Source: Chloroflexota bacterium (GTDB taxonomy: Bacteria > Chloroflexota > Anaerolineae > Promineifilales > Promineifilaceae). From it: a stretch of 7,068 bases of DNA. Positions within the stretch are counted from its first letter, which is position 1; the number at the start of each line of letters is the position of its first letter. The position numbers and the translations under genes are program-made. The notes under the pieces are model-generated. The model did no database searches and was not told where the DNA came from. It saw only the letters and a program-made list of their open reading frames with translations. This document shows positions 1 to 6,444 of the stretch, in pieces. The stretch lies in NCBI GenBank assembly GCA_024640485.1, contig JAHEEY010000244.1, forward strand, positions 1 through 7,068. Direction: 5' to 3'.

Positions 1-473
1 GGCGGGGCAGCGCCGTGATCGAAGACAGCCACGGCAACCGCGTCCAGATCTGCCAGGGAAACGCCAAACTCTCCCAGAGATCGGGCGATAGCGCCAAAAT
101 CAAAATCCCGCAGTTCCAATCGGACAACGCTATCGGGCAGATGGGCCAGCTCTTCTTCACTGACTAATTTAATCCCCATCTTCTCGATCTCATCGAGATC
201 GTCATTGAAGGAGCGGGCTGCGGCTGGGGTGGCGAATACCGGAAATCCTGCCTCGATGTGGGCTTCGGCCGCCCATTGGCTGGGCCCGCCGCCCATGGTG
301 ACCCCGCTCAAGGCGATTGCTTCGCCGCGGCGGGTGGCGGCTTTCAGCCGACGGTGGACCATCATGGTTGGTGAAGGGACCACCAGCTTGAACCCATTTT
401 CAATATCGATCTGGGAATCATATAAGAATATGTCTTGGGTGCCGGTGCCCACGTCAACAGTTAAAATTCGCAT
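1..473 (-). CDS. DUF1786 family protein, C-terminus cut by window edge
   Basis: About 157 codons stay open from an ATG at 471-473 to the left edge, so the C-terminal part is missing. The N-terminus reads MRILTVDVGTGTQDIFLYD, which I recognise as the start of the DUF1786 family (once labelled putative pyruvate formate-lyase activating enzyme, a function I would not trust). The DVGTGTQD stretch at residues 7-14 resembles the phosphate-binding loop of ASKHA-fold ATPases and sugar kinases. Further on there is a glycine-rich TMGGGPSQWAAEAH segment at about residues 59-72, and an acidic helical part around residues 90-107. It is the last visible gene of the block, 72 bases after the oxidoreductase. 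An AGAGGAG motif at 489-495 lies 15 bases before the ATG, a long spacing, but no other in-frame start exists nearby. The family call is fairly firm; the biochemical role is unknown. Confidence 0.8.
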   Translation of the reverse strand, partial: MRILTVDVGTGTQDIFLYDSQIDIENGFKLVVPSPTMMVHRRLKAATRRGEAIALSGVTMGGGPSQWAAEAHIEAGFPVFATPAAARSFNDDLDEIEKMGIKLVSEEELAHLPDSVVRLELRDFDFGAIARSLGEFGVSLADLDAVAVAVFDHGAAP

Positions 474-488
474 ATAGTATCGTCCAAA

Positions 489-495
489 CTCCTCT
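489..495 (-). promoter_or_regulatory. Shine-Dalgarno motif with long spacing before the DUF1786 gene
   Basis: On the minus strand the bases read AGAGGAG, a near-perfect anti-16S match. The spacer to the ATG at 471-473 is 15 bases, against the usual 5-9. The codons between the motif and the ATG contain no alternative ATG, GTG or TTG in frame, so the ATG is still the best start. The rest of the 72-base gap (474-545) shows no clear promoter or terminator hairpin. Confidence 0.5.
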
Positions 496-545
496 AGACT
501 TGATTCGGGAAGCGACAGTATCCTGCAAGGACCTGGAAGCGGGCG

Positions 546-1553
546 CTAGGCGATCGCCACCAGCTCGCCGGAAAGGCTGCTTTGGTAGGCAGCGTCCACG
601 ATCAGCATGTTGATTAACCCTTCGGCACCGCCCGGGTTCGGCGTACGATTATTGCGGATGCAGTCGATGAAATATGCCATCTGTGTATCATACATGAGTT
701 GCGGGCAATGCTCATCGCGGGGGTGGGGGTAGCCGGGAACCACCTCGTCCACCCTCTCTTTCTCTGGGTTAGGCAGTGAGAGGCGGGTGGGGAAGAGTGA
801 GCCGAAGCCGCGGGTGCCGTACAGCTGGGTGTTGGCTTCAGGCCCGCCGGCATGAGGCTGCCACCAGCCGGACTCTATCTGGGAGAACGCCCCATTATCC
901 CAGTTGATGATGATCGAACCGGTATCATCAACATCGTGGTCGGTGTAATAGGTCCCGATCTTCGCCCAGACGCTCACCGGATAGGGATCATCCAACAAGA
1001 ACCGGGCGGTGTCGATGGCATGGATGCCCATGTCGGCCAATGCGCCGCCGCCGGCTAGCGCTTTCTGAGTGAACCAACCGCCGGGACCCCAGTTGACGTG
1101 AACGCCGTCCCCTGTGGTGCGGATGATGCGTCCCAGCCGTGAGGCTTCACCTTTCAGCCACAACACTTCCTCATCAAACCGCCAACAGTGAGCCACCATC
1201 AAATGAGCCCCGGAGCGCCGGCTGGCGGCCTGCATCTCTTTCGCCTGGGCCGCGTTGACCGCCATCGGCTTTTCCACCAGGACATGGACCCCGGCGTCTA
1301 AGGCGGCGATTGCCTGCGGGGCGTGCAAGCTGTTGGGGGTATTGATGCTGACAGCATCGATGCCGCCCTCAGCCAGTAGCGCCTCTACGGTCAGATACTG
1401 CCGGGGGATATTGTACGTGGCGGCAAATGGGGCCATAGATTCATGGCGATGATTAACGACCGCGGTCAACTCCACGCCTGGCAGCGCCTGGGCCGCTCTG
1501 GCATGATAATGTGAGATGTAACCGGTGCCGACAACCCCGATTTTAAGGCTCAT
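546..1553 (-). CDS. Gfo/Idh/MocA family NAD(P)-dependent oxidoreductase
   Basis: This 335-residue protein has the normal length and layout of the Gfo/Idh/MocA family of sugar and cyclitol dehydrogenases. The N-terminal Rossmann domain begins GVVGTGYISHYH, with the GxGxxS dinucleotide loop at residues 9-14. The family signature EKPMA is at residues 94-98, where Lys95 is the usual catalytic lysine. The second half has GGGALADMGIHAIDTARF at about residues 168-184, with Asp174, His178 and Asp181 matching the family's DxGxHxxD catalytic motif. It is soluble, with no signal peptide, so cytoplasmic. An AAAGGA motif at 1562-1567, 8 bases before the ATG, supports the start. Members oxidise or reduce sugars, inositols or their derivatives, and the substrate cannot be read from the sequence. 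The position after transport and de-N-acylation genes suggests the imported sugar or its product. Confidence 0.95.
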   Translation of the reverse strand: MSLKIGVVGTGYISHYHARAAQALPGVELTAVVNHRHESMAPFAATYNIPRQYLTVEALLAEGGIDAVSINTPNSLHAPQAIAALDAGVHVLVEKPMAVNAAQAKEMQAASRRSGAHLMVAHCWRFDEEVLWLKGEASRLGRIIRTTGDGVHVNWGPGGWFTQKALAGGGALADMGIHAIDTARFLLDDPYPVSVWAKIGTYYTDHDVDDTGSIIINWDNGAFSQIESGWWQPHAGGPEANTQLYGTRGFGSLFPTRLSLPNPEKERVDEVVPGYPHPRDEHCPQLMYDTQMAYFIDCIRNNRTPNPGGAEGLINMLIVDAAYQSSLSGELVAIA

Positions 1554-1589
1554 GATTCAGATCCTTTGTCCCAATCCCGGGGACTGATT

Positions 1590-2567
1590 TCAATGTTGGT
1601 CTGGTACCGTTGACAATGTATGGGCGATGCCGAACGGCAGATCATGTTGGTGGGCATAGTGGGGCAGCTGCGCCATCGTTGCCTGCACCACCTCTGCCGG
1701 GATATTCCCCAACGGAATACGGCACGCTTCCAATGCCTGCCGCAGCGGTTGGATATCCTGGCCCTGTTCTGCAGCTATCAGCAAGATGCCTGGGCCGACC
1801 AGATCGCCATGAGGCAGCCCTTTGCCCATGCTGTTCTCCGCAGCATAGGCGAAGTAATGCTCGCTCCCTTCCTCGGGCCGGGCGTGGCCGATCTGATTGC
1901 ACAGCTGCACTTCCATCGCCAGACAGTCAAGCAGCTGCTTCAGCCCGTCACGGTCGCCTTTGCCGGCAGCTTCAGCGCAGTCCAGGGCGCCCTGGAGGAT
2001 GGCGGCAGCTGTTTTATCGGCGTAAGGGATGTAGTCCATCCCGGGCGGGTTCATGCCCTTCTCCTCAGCATAGCGCCAATCCCATGAGCCGGTGGCGATT
2101 GATAGCAGATCGCAAATGCCGGCGGCCCGTATCGATGCTGGTGCGGAAGCCAGAATTTGGAAATCTATCAGCAGTCGATCCGGCGGCTTGGTTTCAAGAT
2201 AGCGAACACACCCTTCCTGCCGGATGCCCGAGGCCCAGGTGAGAAACGCATCCACTGAGAGGGCGGTTGGCAGGCAGACCAACGGCAAGCCGCGCTGGCA
2301 GGCAATGTATTTGGCGGCATCAACGGCCAGCCCGCCGCCGACAGCATAGACGACCTCTCCTACCAGATCTGCCGACATCATATCCCAGGCTGCTTGAGAC
2401 GCTTCTTTGACATCCACCTGCCATGATAGAGGTAGATGGAGATGGCAGCCAACGGCTTCCCACGCTGGCTGGCTGGTGACCAGCGCCACCGCCCGAGATT
2501 CTTCTATCTCAGTGAACGGGATGAATTCGATTTTGGGAATGGGCCAGATGTGCATCGTGTATTCCAT
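1590..2567 (-). CDS. Glycerol-1-phosphate dehydrogenase-like protein (AraM/iron-ADH superfamily)
   Basis: The 325-residue protein matches the sn-glycerol-1-phosphate dehydrogenase branch of the iron-containing alcohol dehydrogenase superfamily, which reduces dihydroxyacetone phosphate or related phosphates with NAD(P)H. The nucleotide site is visible as GGGLAVDAAK (residues 77-86), followed by PTALSVDAF (100-108). Likely metal ligands are Asp153 in ICDLLS, His237 in EEGSEHYF and His253 in PHGDLVG. The usual GDLLS is CDLLS here (Cys152). It is shorter than typical bacterial AraM (about 390 residues) and nearer archaeal enzymes (about 350). The start is uncertain: the ATG at 2565-2567 has no Shine-Dalgarno motif, and an in-frame ATG (Met5, 2553-2555) is barely better. 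An in-frame TAA at 2598-2600 ends the preceding gene. In a catabolic operon it may act on a sugar or polyol phosphate rather than make lipid precursor; that is inference. Confidence 0.85.
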   Translation of the reverse strand: MEYTMHIWPIPKIEFIPFTEIEESRAVALVTSQPAWEAVGCHLHLPLSWQVDVKEASQAAWDMMSADLVGEVVYAVGGGLAVDAAKYIACQRGLPLVCLPTALSVDAFLTWASGIRQEGCVRYLETKPPDRLLIDFQILASAPASIRAAGICDLLSIATGSWDWRYAEEKGMNPPGMDYIPYADKTAAAILQGALDCAEAAGKGDRDGLKQLLDCLAMEVQLCNQIGHARPEEGSEHYFAYAAENSMGKGLPHGDLVGPGILLIAAEQGQDIQPLRQALEACRIPLGNIPAEVVQATMAQLPHYAHQHDLPFGIAHTLSTVPDQH

Positions 2568-2597
2568 GAATGGGCTGACAGAGATTGGGTGCCACCG

Positions 2598-3056
2598 TTA
2601 AGGGGACTCAATGTCATCAGGTGCGTATTTCCTGGTCTCTTCGCAGAGAACATATCCCTGCGGACTCTTTTCCGCCTGCGCCAGCAGCCAGTTGGCACGC
2701 AGGACTGGTTCGCCCATGATATCGTTGACCACCAGGCTGGGGTGTCCCAGTTCGATCTGGATCACCTCGCCAGTGGCGATGGCAACGTAGTAGCGGATTT
2801 GATGGCGATCTACCTGGTAGCGGTACTGCCCAATTTTCTCGGCGGCCCGGATCGCCTGGTGGGGGTCGGTGAAAGAAAAGAGCATGGCGTCGCCAATGTA
2901 TTTGTGTATGTGCCCGCCATGTTGAACGATGATGGAGCCAATGGCCCGGAACGACTCATTCAAGATGTTGACGGTCATTTCCCAGCCCAATGTCTGGGGG
3001 AGGGTCGCAAATCCGACCATATCGGCGAAACCAACAGACAGCAGCGATTTCTTCAT
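2598..3056 (-). CDS. Stand-alone class III adenylate/guanylate cyclase domain, probably catalytically degenerate
   Basis: This 152-residue protein is essentially one class III nucleotide cyclase homology domain with no sensor, membrane or linker part. GFADMVGFA (residues 9-17) carries the first metal Asp12. GHIHKYIGDAMLFSF (48-62) carries substrate Lys52 and the second metal Asp56. VVNDIMGEPV (109-118) places Asp112 where adenine-specifying Asp normally sits. The following segment, normally VNxAxR, is VLRANW, so the transition-state Asn and Arg are Leu119 and Trp123. The GDxVN Asp is Glu116. Cyclase activity is therefore doubtful, and a regulatory or nucleotide-binding role is possible. The start is well supported by AAAGGAG at 3063-3069, 6 bases before the ATG. 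It lies 39 bases after the deacetylase gene and 30 bases before the dehydrogenase. The family call is firm; inactivity is inferred from aligned motifs. Confidence 0.88.
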   Translation of the reverse strand: MKKSLLSVGFADMVGFATLPQTLGWEMTVNILNESFRAIGSIIVQHGGHIHKYIGDAMLFSFTDPHQAIRAAEKIGQYRYQVDRHQIRYYVAIATGEVIQIELGHPSLVVNDIMGEPVLRANWLLAQAEKSPQGYVLCEETRKYAPDDIESP

Positions 3057-3062
3057 GGGATG

Positions 3063-3069
3063 CTCCTTT
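3063..3069 (-). promoter_or_regulatory. Strong ribosome binding site of the cyclase-domain gene
   Basis: The minus strand reads AAAGGAG with a 6-base spacer to the ATG at 3054-3056. It is among the best Shine-Dalgarno sites in the window and fixes the start of the small cyclase-like gene, confirming that no N-terminal sensor domain is missing. Confidence 0.75.
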
Positions 3070-3095
3070 CCCCGCGCCTTACCTTATACCAATGA

Positions 3096-3884
3096 TCACT
3101 GGCTGAATACGGCTGGTGGTTCGACACAGCCGTACCGGAACGCTTCCGCGAAGGCGACCCCGATCTCCTGGCCCAGCTTGCCGTTGACTGCCCGCATCCC
3201 CATGTCGATCCATTGGTGATACTGTTCCGGATCGATTTGCTCCAGCTGGGAGGGATCAACGCCTGCGGCAGCGGCTTCGCCTATAAACTCATCTACGGTC
3301 AGCACCATCTGACATTGGTAGCCAAACAACGCATTCAGCTTTTTGTCCATGGTGTCGCTGATATCCACGAGCTTGTTGGTCTGCCAGCGGGCCTTGGAAT
3401 ACCAATACCATTCGGTGACTCGATGGGGCTCCAGCCCTTCTTTCAGGTGTTCAGGATGGTAAAGCGGGAGCTGGGAAAAAGCAGCGGCATCGGAGGCGGC
3501 CCAGGCGGATGTGCGATGATCAGGATGATCTTCGAAAGGGGCGAACGGGTCCCAGGAGAAGATGACGTCAGCCTTCAGCTGCCGAATCAGGCGCATCACC
3601 TGCCCGCGCAGCGTAATCGCGGAGACATCGCATAAATCACCATCGGTATATCCTAACATGAATACCCCTTTGGCACCCAGCGCGGCAGCGGCGGCCTCTG
3701 CTTCCGGCTTAGCGATGGCCCGAAGCTCCGCGCCAGAGAGTCGGTGCGAACCGCGGTCATTGTCTGTGGCAATGGCCATGTAGAGATCGTGGCCTTCCCC
3801 CGCCAGTTTTGCCAGGGTTCCCCCTGCCAGAAATTCGGCATCATCGCCGTGAGCGGCGACGCTGAGTATCACCTTCTTTTTCAT
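3096..3884 (-). CDS. PIG-L/LmbE family zinc-dependent de-N-acetylase
   Basis: This 262-residue protein belongs to the PIG-L/LmbE family, which removes N-acetyl groups from amino sugars and related conjugates (MshB, BshB and GlcNAc-PI de-N-acetylase are members). The first metal motif is AAHGDDAEF at residues 10-18: His12 and Asp15 would bind zinc and Asp14 would be the general base. The usual Pro of AHPDD is Gly13. The second motif, EDHPDHR at 118-124, supplies His120 and zinc ligand His123. No signal peptide is seen. I place the start at the ATG 3882-3884, which has AGAGGA at 3892-3897. A TTG at 3933-3935 would add 17 charged residues before the conserved strand and has no good ribosome site. 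Following the ceramidase-like gene, it probably acts on the same imported substrate; the exact substrate is unknown. Confidence 0.93.
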   Translation of the reverse strand: MKKKVILSVAAHGDDAEFLAGGTLAKLAGEGHDLYMAIATDNDRGSHRLSGAELRAIAKPEAEAAAAALGAKGVFMLGYTDGDLCDVSAITLRGQVMRLIRQLKADVIFSWDPFAPFEDHPDHRTSAWAASDAAAFSQLPLYHPEHLKEGLEPHRVTEWYWYSKARWQTNKLVDISDTMDKKLNALFGYQCQMVLTVDEFIGEAAAAGVDPSQLEQIDPEQYHQWIDMGMRAVNGKLGQEIGVAFAEAFRYGCVEPPAVFSQ

Positions 3885-3891
3885 CCGTTTA

Positions 3892-3897
3892 TCCTCT
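3892..3897 (-). promoter_or_regulatory. Ribosome binding site that decides the PIG-L gene start
   Basis: The minus strand reads AGAGGA, 7 bases before the ATG at 3882-3884. The conserved family N-terminus (MKKKVILSVAAHGDD) begins right at this ATG, so it is preferred over the in-frame TTG at 3933-3935. The remainder of the 72-base gap to the ceramidase-like gene has no evident hairpin. Confidence 0.7.
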
Positions 3898-3956
3898 TTT
3901 CCCGCGAACAATGGCGTGGGATCCGTTTCGGTCAAACTTCTTACCGGCGGCAGCTG

Positions 3957-5303
3957 TTACGGCAGCGGCACCGGGAAAAGCGTGTTGAGCATCTGCAGGC
4001 AATGGTCGGTGACCAATGTCTGGCAGCCGGCATCCAGCAGGCCGGGCATACGGTAAAGATAAGGCACGATCTCGACCTCATAGCCGCCCAGATGATGGGC
4101 TTCGGTGGTGGGCAAGTAGCCGATGCAGCCGTTGCTGTAGCCGGCGACCAACGTGATTGGGGCTGGCGAGCGCTGCTTGATCTCGCTGCCAATCTCGTTG
4201 AAGGTTTCTGCCGCTTGCGCCATCAGGGCACAATCTCCGATGCGGAACAGCTGAACCGCCATATCGGCGAACCACGATTCCTCTTGCCGCAATAGGGTTG
4301 TCTTCCACGGATAGCGGGCATTGAGGATTGGATCGACCAATAAGCTGGGCAGCTTGACCATCTTAGCCAAGACCTCTTTGTACTTGATATGAGAGCCGTC
4401 CGCTTTCTTCTGGGGAACCAGCGGCAGCGGGACGGCAGAGCGAGTCGCTTTTAGGGGAACGGCCTTGACCGGCGTCAAGCCTTTGTTCAGGATTGCAGTC
4501 GCCTGAGCCGCCACTTCCCGGCCCAGCCGCTCAACCGCGACCATGTCGTGATCTCCCCATTCATGATTGGGGTTGAGGTCACCCGTAGCCCCCTGCATGA
4601 AAAGAGCTGTGCCGCCAAATGTCGCTTCTATCTCTTGCCGCATGACTCCCGGCCAATCGGCCGATATCAAGCGGTTGGACGGGCCAAGTGTTGTTGGATG
4701 GCAGGCGAAATTGATCACGATGATCGGCTGTCGTTTTGGCTGAGAGGTGGATTCTTCGATGAATTGGAACCTTAAAAGGTTGAGTGAGCGATCCACGGCG
4801 CCGTCAGGGTTGACCCCGATGATGACGCTGCCGTCGGGCTGCCGCTGGCGGCGGTTGACGGCGATGTAAGCTTCGCCATGGCCCCACTCCATGACAGCCG
4901 GGGCGGCGTTGTCCATTGCAGCGCTCGCGGTTTCAGCCAATGTCTCAATTAGACCGTCGATGAAACGGCGGTTCTTCCGCTTGCTGTGCTTGTCTGCATA
5001 GGCGATCGGGGCTGAATGGGTGTGGGAGCAGCAGATCATCACCTGTTCAGCCGGTACACTCAGTTGGGCGGCTATTCGCTGCCGGACTCGCTGGACGATC
5101 TGCTCGTTTAGCGCCAGCATGTCCAGGGCGATGATGAGCAGCTGAGTTGCGCCATCATCCAGGCACAGCGCCGTCGCCGTCAGCGGGTCGTGAACACCAC
5201 GGCAGCCCAAAGATCGATCCCCATACCCGATCTGGTAAATACCCAGCGGAACATTCAGGCTGCTGCGAGAGACGCCGGCGCGAAGCTGGTTGACTGCTGT
5301 CAT
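3957..5303 (-). CDS. Neutral/alkaline ceramidase-fold hydrolase, cytoplasmic short form
   Basis: This 448-residue protein matches the catalytic N-terminal domain of the neutral/alkaline non-lysosomal ceramidase family, zinc amidases that cleave N-acyl bonds. Signatures in order are CSHTHSAP (residues 92-99, zinc His96), NFACHPTTLG (198-207, zinc His202), ISADWPG (213-219), MQGATGDLNP (236-245), Glu366 in AAETFNEIG, and GYSNGCIGYLPT (388-399), where Tyr396 could be the last metal ligand. Assignment of Glu366 and Tyr396 is by analogy with the Pseudomonas enzyme. Secreted ceramidases are about 650 residues with a signal peptide and a C-terminal immunoglobulin-like domain; both are absent, so this one is probably cytoplasmic. 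GGAG at 5309-5312 sits 5 bases before the ATG. It directly follows the two permeases, so it may hydrolyse an imported N-acyl or glycoside conjugate rather than ceramide. Confidence 0.88.
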   Translation of the reverse strand: MTAVNQLRAGVSRSSLNVPLGIYQIGYGDRSLGCRGVHDPLTATALCLDDGATQLLIIALDMLALNEQIVQRVRQRIAAQLSVPAEQVMICCSHTHSAPIAYADKHSKRKNRRFIDGLIETLAETASAAMDNAAPAVMEWGHGEAYIAVNRRQRQPDGSVIIGVNPDGAVDRSLNLLRFQFIEESTSQPKRQPIIVINFACHPTTLGPSNRLISADWPGVMRQEIEATFGGTALFMQGATGDLNPNHEWGDHDMVAVERLGREVAAQATAILNKGLTPVKAVPLKATRSAVPLPLVPQKKADGSHIKYKEVLAKMVKLPSLLVDPILNARYPWKTTLLRQEESWFADMAVQLFRIGDCALMAQAAETFNEIGSEIKQRSPAPITLVAGYSNGCIGYLPTTEAHHLGGYEVEIVPYLYRMPGLLDAGCQTLVTDHCLQMLNTLFPVPLP

Positions 5304-5353
5304 CTGATCTCCATCACCAATGTACGCATAGTTATTAAGGGGCTCGGATTCCC

Positions 5354-6430
5354 TTATCCCTTTACTCCGGAAATAACGACCCCCTGAGTGAAGATGCGTT
5401 GGCTGAAGAAGAACAGCACGATGGGGGGTAGGATCATGACCAAAGATGCCGCCATAATGAGATGGGTATTGACAGAGTAGAGGGCGTCAAAGGTTTGCAG
5501 GCCAACGGCCACAGTCCAATTCTCGCGGCTGTGGAGGAAGATCAGCGGTTCGTAGAAATCGTTCCAGGCGTAGAGGAAATGGAAAATACCGACGGCAACC
5601 AGTGCCGGACGCGCCTGAGGCAAAATAACATGGATCAGCGTCTGCAGCGGGGAAGCGCCATCGATCTTGGCGGCGTCATCCATCTCCAACGGGATCGACA
5701 TGAAGAACTGGCGCAGCAGGAAGACATCGTACGCATTGGCGAAGAACTGCGGCACAATCAGGGGTAGCAGCGTGTCGATCCAGCCCAGTTTCTGGAAAAG
5801 GACATAGATCGGGATTAATCGCACTTGTGACGGCAGCATGATGGTGGACAGCAGCAAGATGAACAGTAGGTTGAGCCATCTAGCCCGGAAGCGAGAGAAG
5901 CCGTAGGCCACCAGCGAACACGAGAATAACATGCCAGCCATCCCCACAAAGGTGACGGTCAACGTGTTGATCATATACCGATCAAAAGGGACGCTGGTGA
6001 GTGCTTCTTTGAAATTACCCCAATTGAGCTTCACCTTTCTTTGTTCGATCTGATCCGCAATGACCAGTTCATGGGTAACCTCTGGATTCTCAGGATCAAC
6101 AAAGAGCCCTTTCCCCCCTGGTCGATTCTTGATCAGCGCCATCGAACGGGTCTCTCCCTCTATGGTCACCTCATAAAGGGGCTCATCCTTGCCATCGATT
6201 TCCACGGTGATAGCGTCCCAGGGAATTAACGGCGGTGGCGAAGTGCGCAGCTGATTTCTATCTTTCAAGGCAGTTGATGCCATGAACATCAGCGGTACCG
6301 CGATGACGAATGCGCCAAACGCCAGGATCAAGGTGGTGATACCTTTGGTCATAAAGGCGCGAGCCTTGATGCTGCCGGCAAATCGCCGCCGTTGGCTGTG
6401 TGATTCTGATGATTTACTTGTTGCGACCAT
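5354..6430 (-). CDS. Sugar ABC transporter permease, MalG/UgpE type, with large extracytoplasmic insert
   Basis: This 358-residue inner-membrane protein is the second permease of a carbohydrate-uptake (CUT1) ABC importer. Six membrane segments are visible at about residues 31-51, 156-178, 186-210, 219-241, 276-295 and 325-345. The cytoplasmic EAA loop that contacts the ATPase reads EMDDAAKIDGAS at 249-260, and the C-terminus QGVVISGVKG is typical. Most relatives are 270-300 residues. The extra length is a soluble, charged stretch of about 65 residues (about 70-135) between the first and second membrane segments, just before the familiar WGNFKEAL. The ATG at 6428-6430 has GGAG at 6437-6440 with a 6-base spacer. 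A second possible ATG is Met27. It lies 14 bases after its partner permease and 50 bases before the hydrolase. The sugar transported is not evident. Confidence 0.95.
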   Translation of the reverse strand: MVATSKSSESHSQRRRFAGSIKARAFMTKGITTLILAFGAFVIAVPLMFMASTALKDRNQLRTSPPPLIPWDAITVEIDGKDEPLYEVTIEGETRSMALIKNRPGGKGLFVDPENPEVTHELVIADQIEQRKVKLNWGNFKEALTSVPFDRYMINTLTVTFVGMAGMLFSCSLVAYGFSRFRARWLNLLFILLLSTIMLPSQVRLIPIYVLFQKLGWIDTLLPLIVPQFFANAYDVFLLRQFFMSIPLEMDDAAKIDGASPLQTLIHVILPQARPALVAVGIFHFLYAWNDFYEPLIFLHSRENWTVAVGLQTFDALYSVNTHLIMAASLVMILPPIVLFFFSQRIFTQGVVISGVKG

Positions 6431-6444
6431 TTTGCTCTCCGCTG

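Noticed and set aside
474..545. Promoter or terminator in the 72-base gap before the DUF1786 gene
   Set aside because: Only a tiny CCTTGCAGG-type stem and no paired -35/-10 elements can be seen on the minus strand, too weak to call either.
1610..2242. Long open frame of 210 codons on the plus strand
   Set aside because: It lies wholly antisense to the well-supported dehydrogenase gene. Its translation is low-complexity, rich in Arg, Pro, Ser and Ala, without any family signature, as expected from the mirrored codon bias of a GC-rich gene.
2436..3095. Open frame of 219 codons on the plus strand opposite the cyclase-like gene
   Set aside because: It runs antisense across two genes with clear motifs and ribosome sites and shows no recognisable domain, so it is a shadow frame.
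3885..3935. N-terminal extension of the PIG-L protein from a TTG codon
   Set aside because: The added 17 residues precede the conserved first strand and lack a ribosome site, while the ATG at 3882-3884 has a good one.
3941..3975. Possible hairpin terminator between the ceramidase-like and PIG-L genes (repeated CCGGT, GCCGCTGCCG-like pieces)
   Set aside because: The repeated pieces are in direct rather than inverted orientation, and there is no T-run on the transcribed strand. The block looks cotranscribed.
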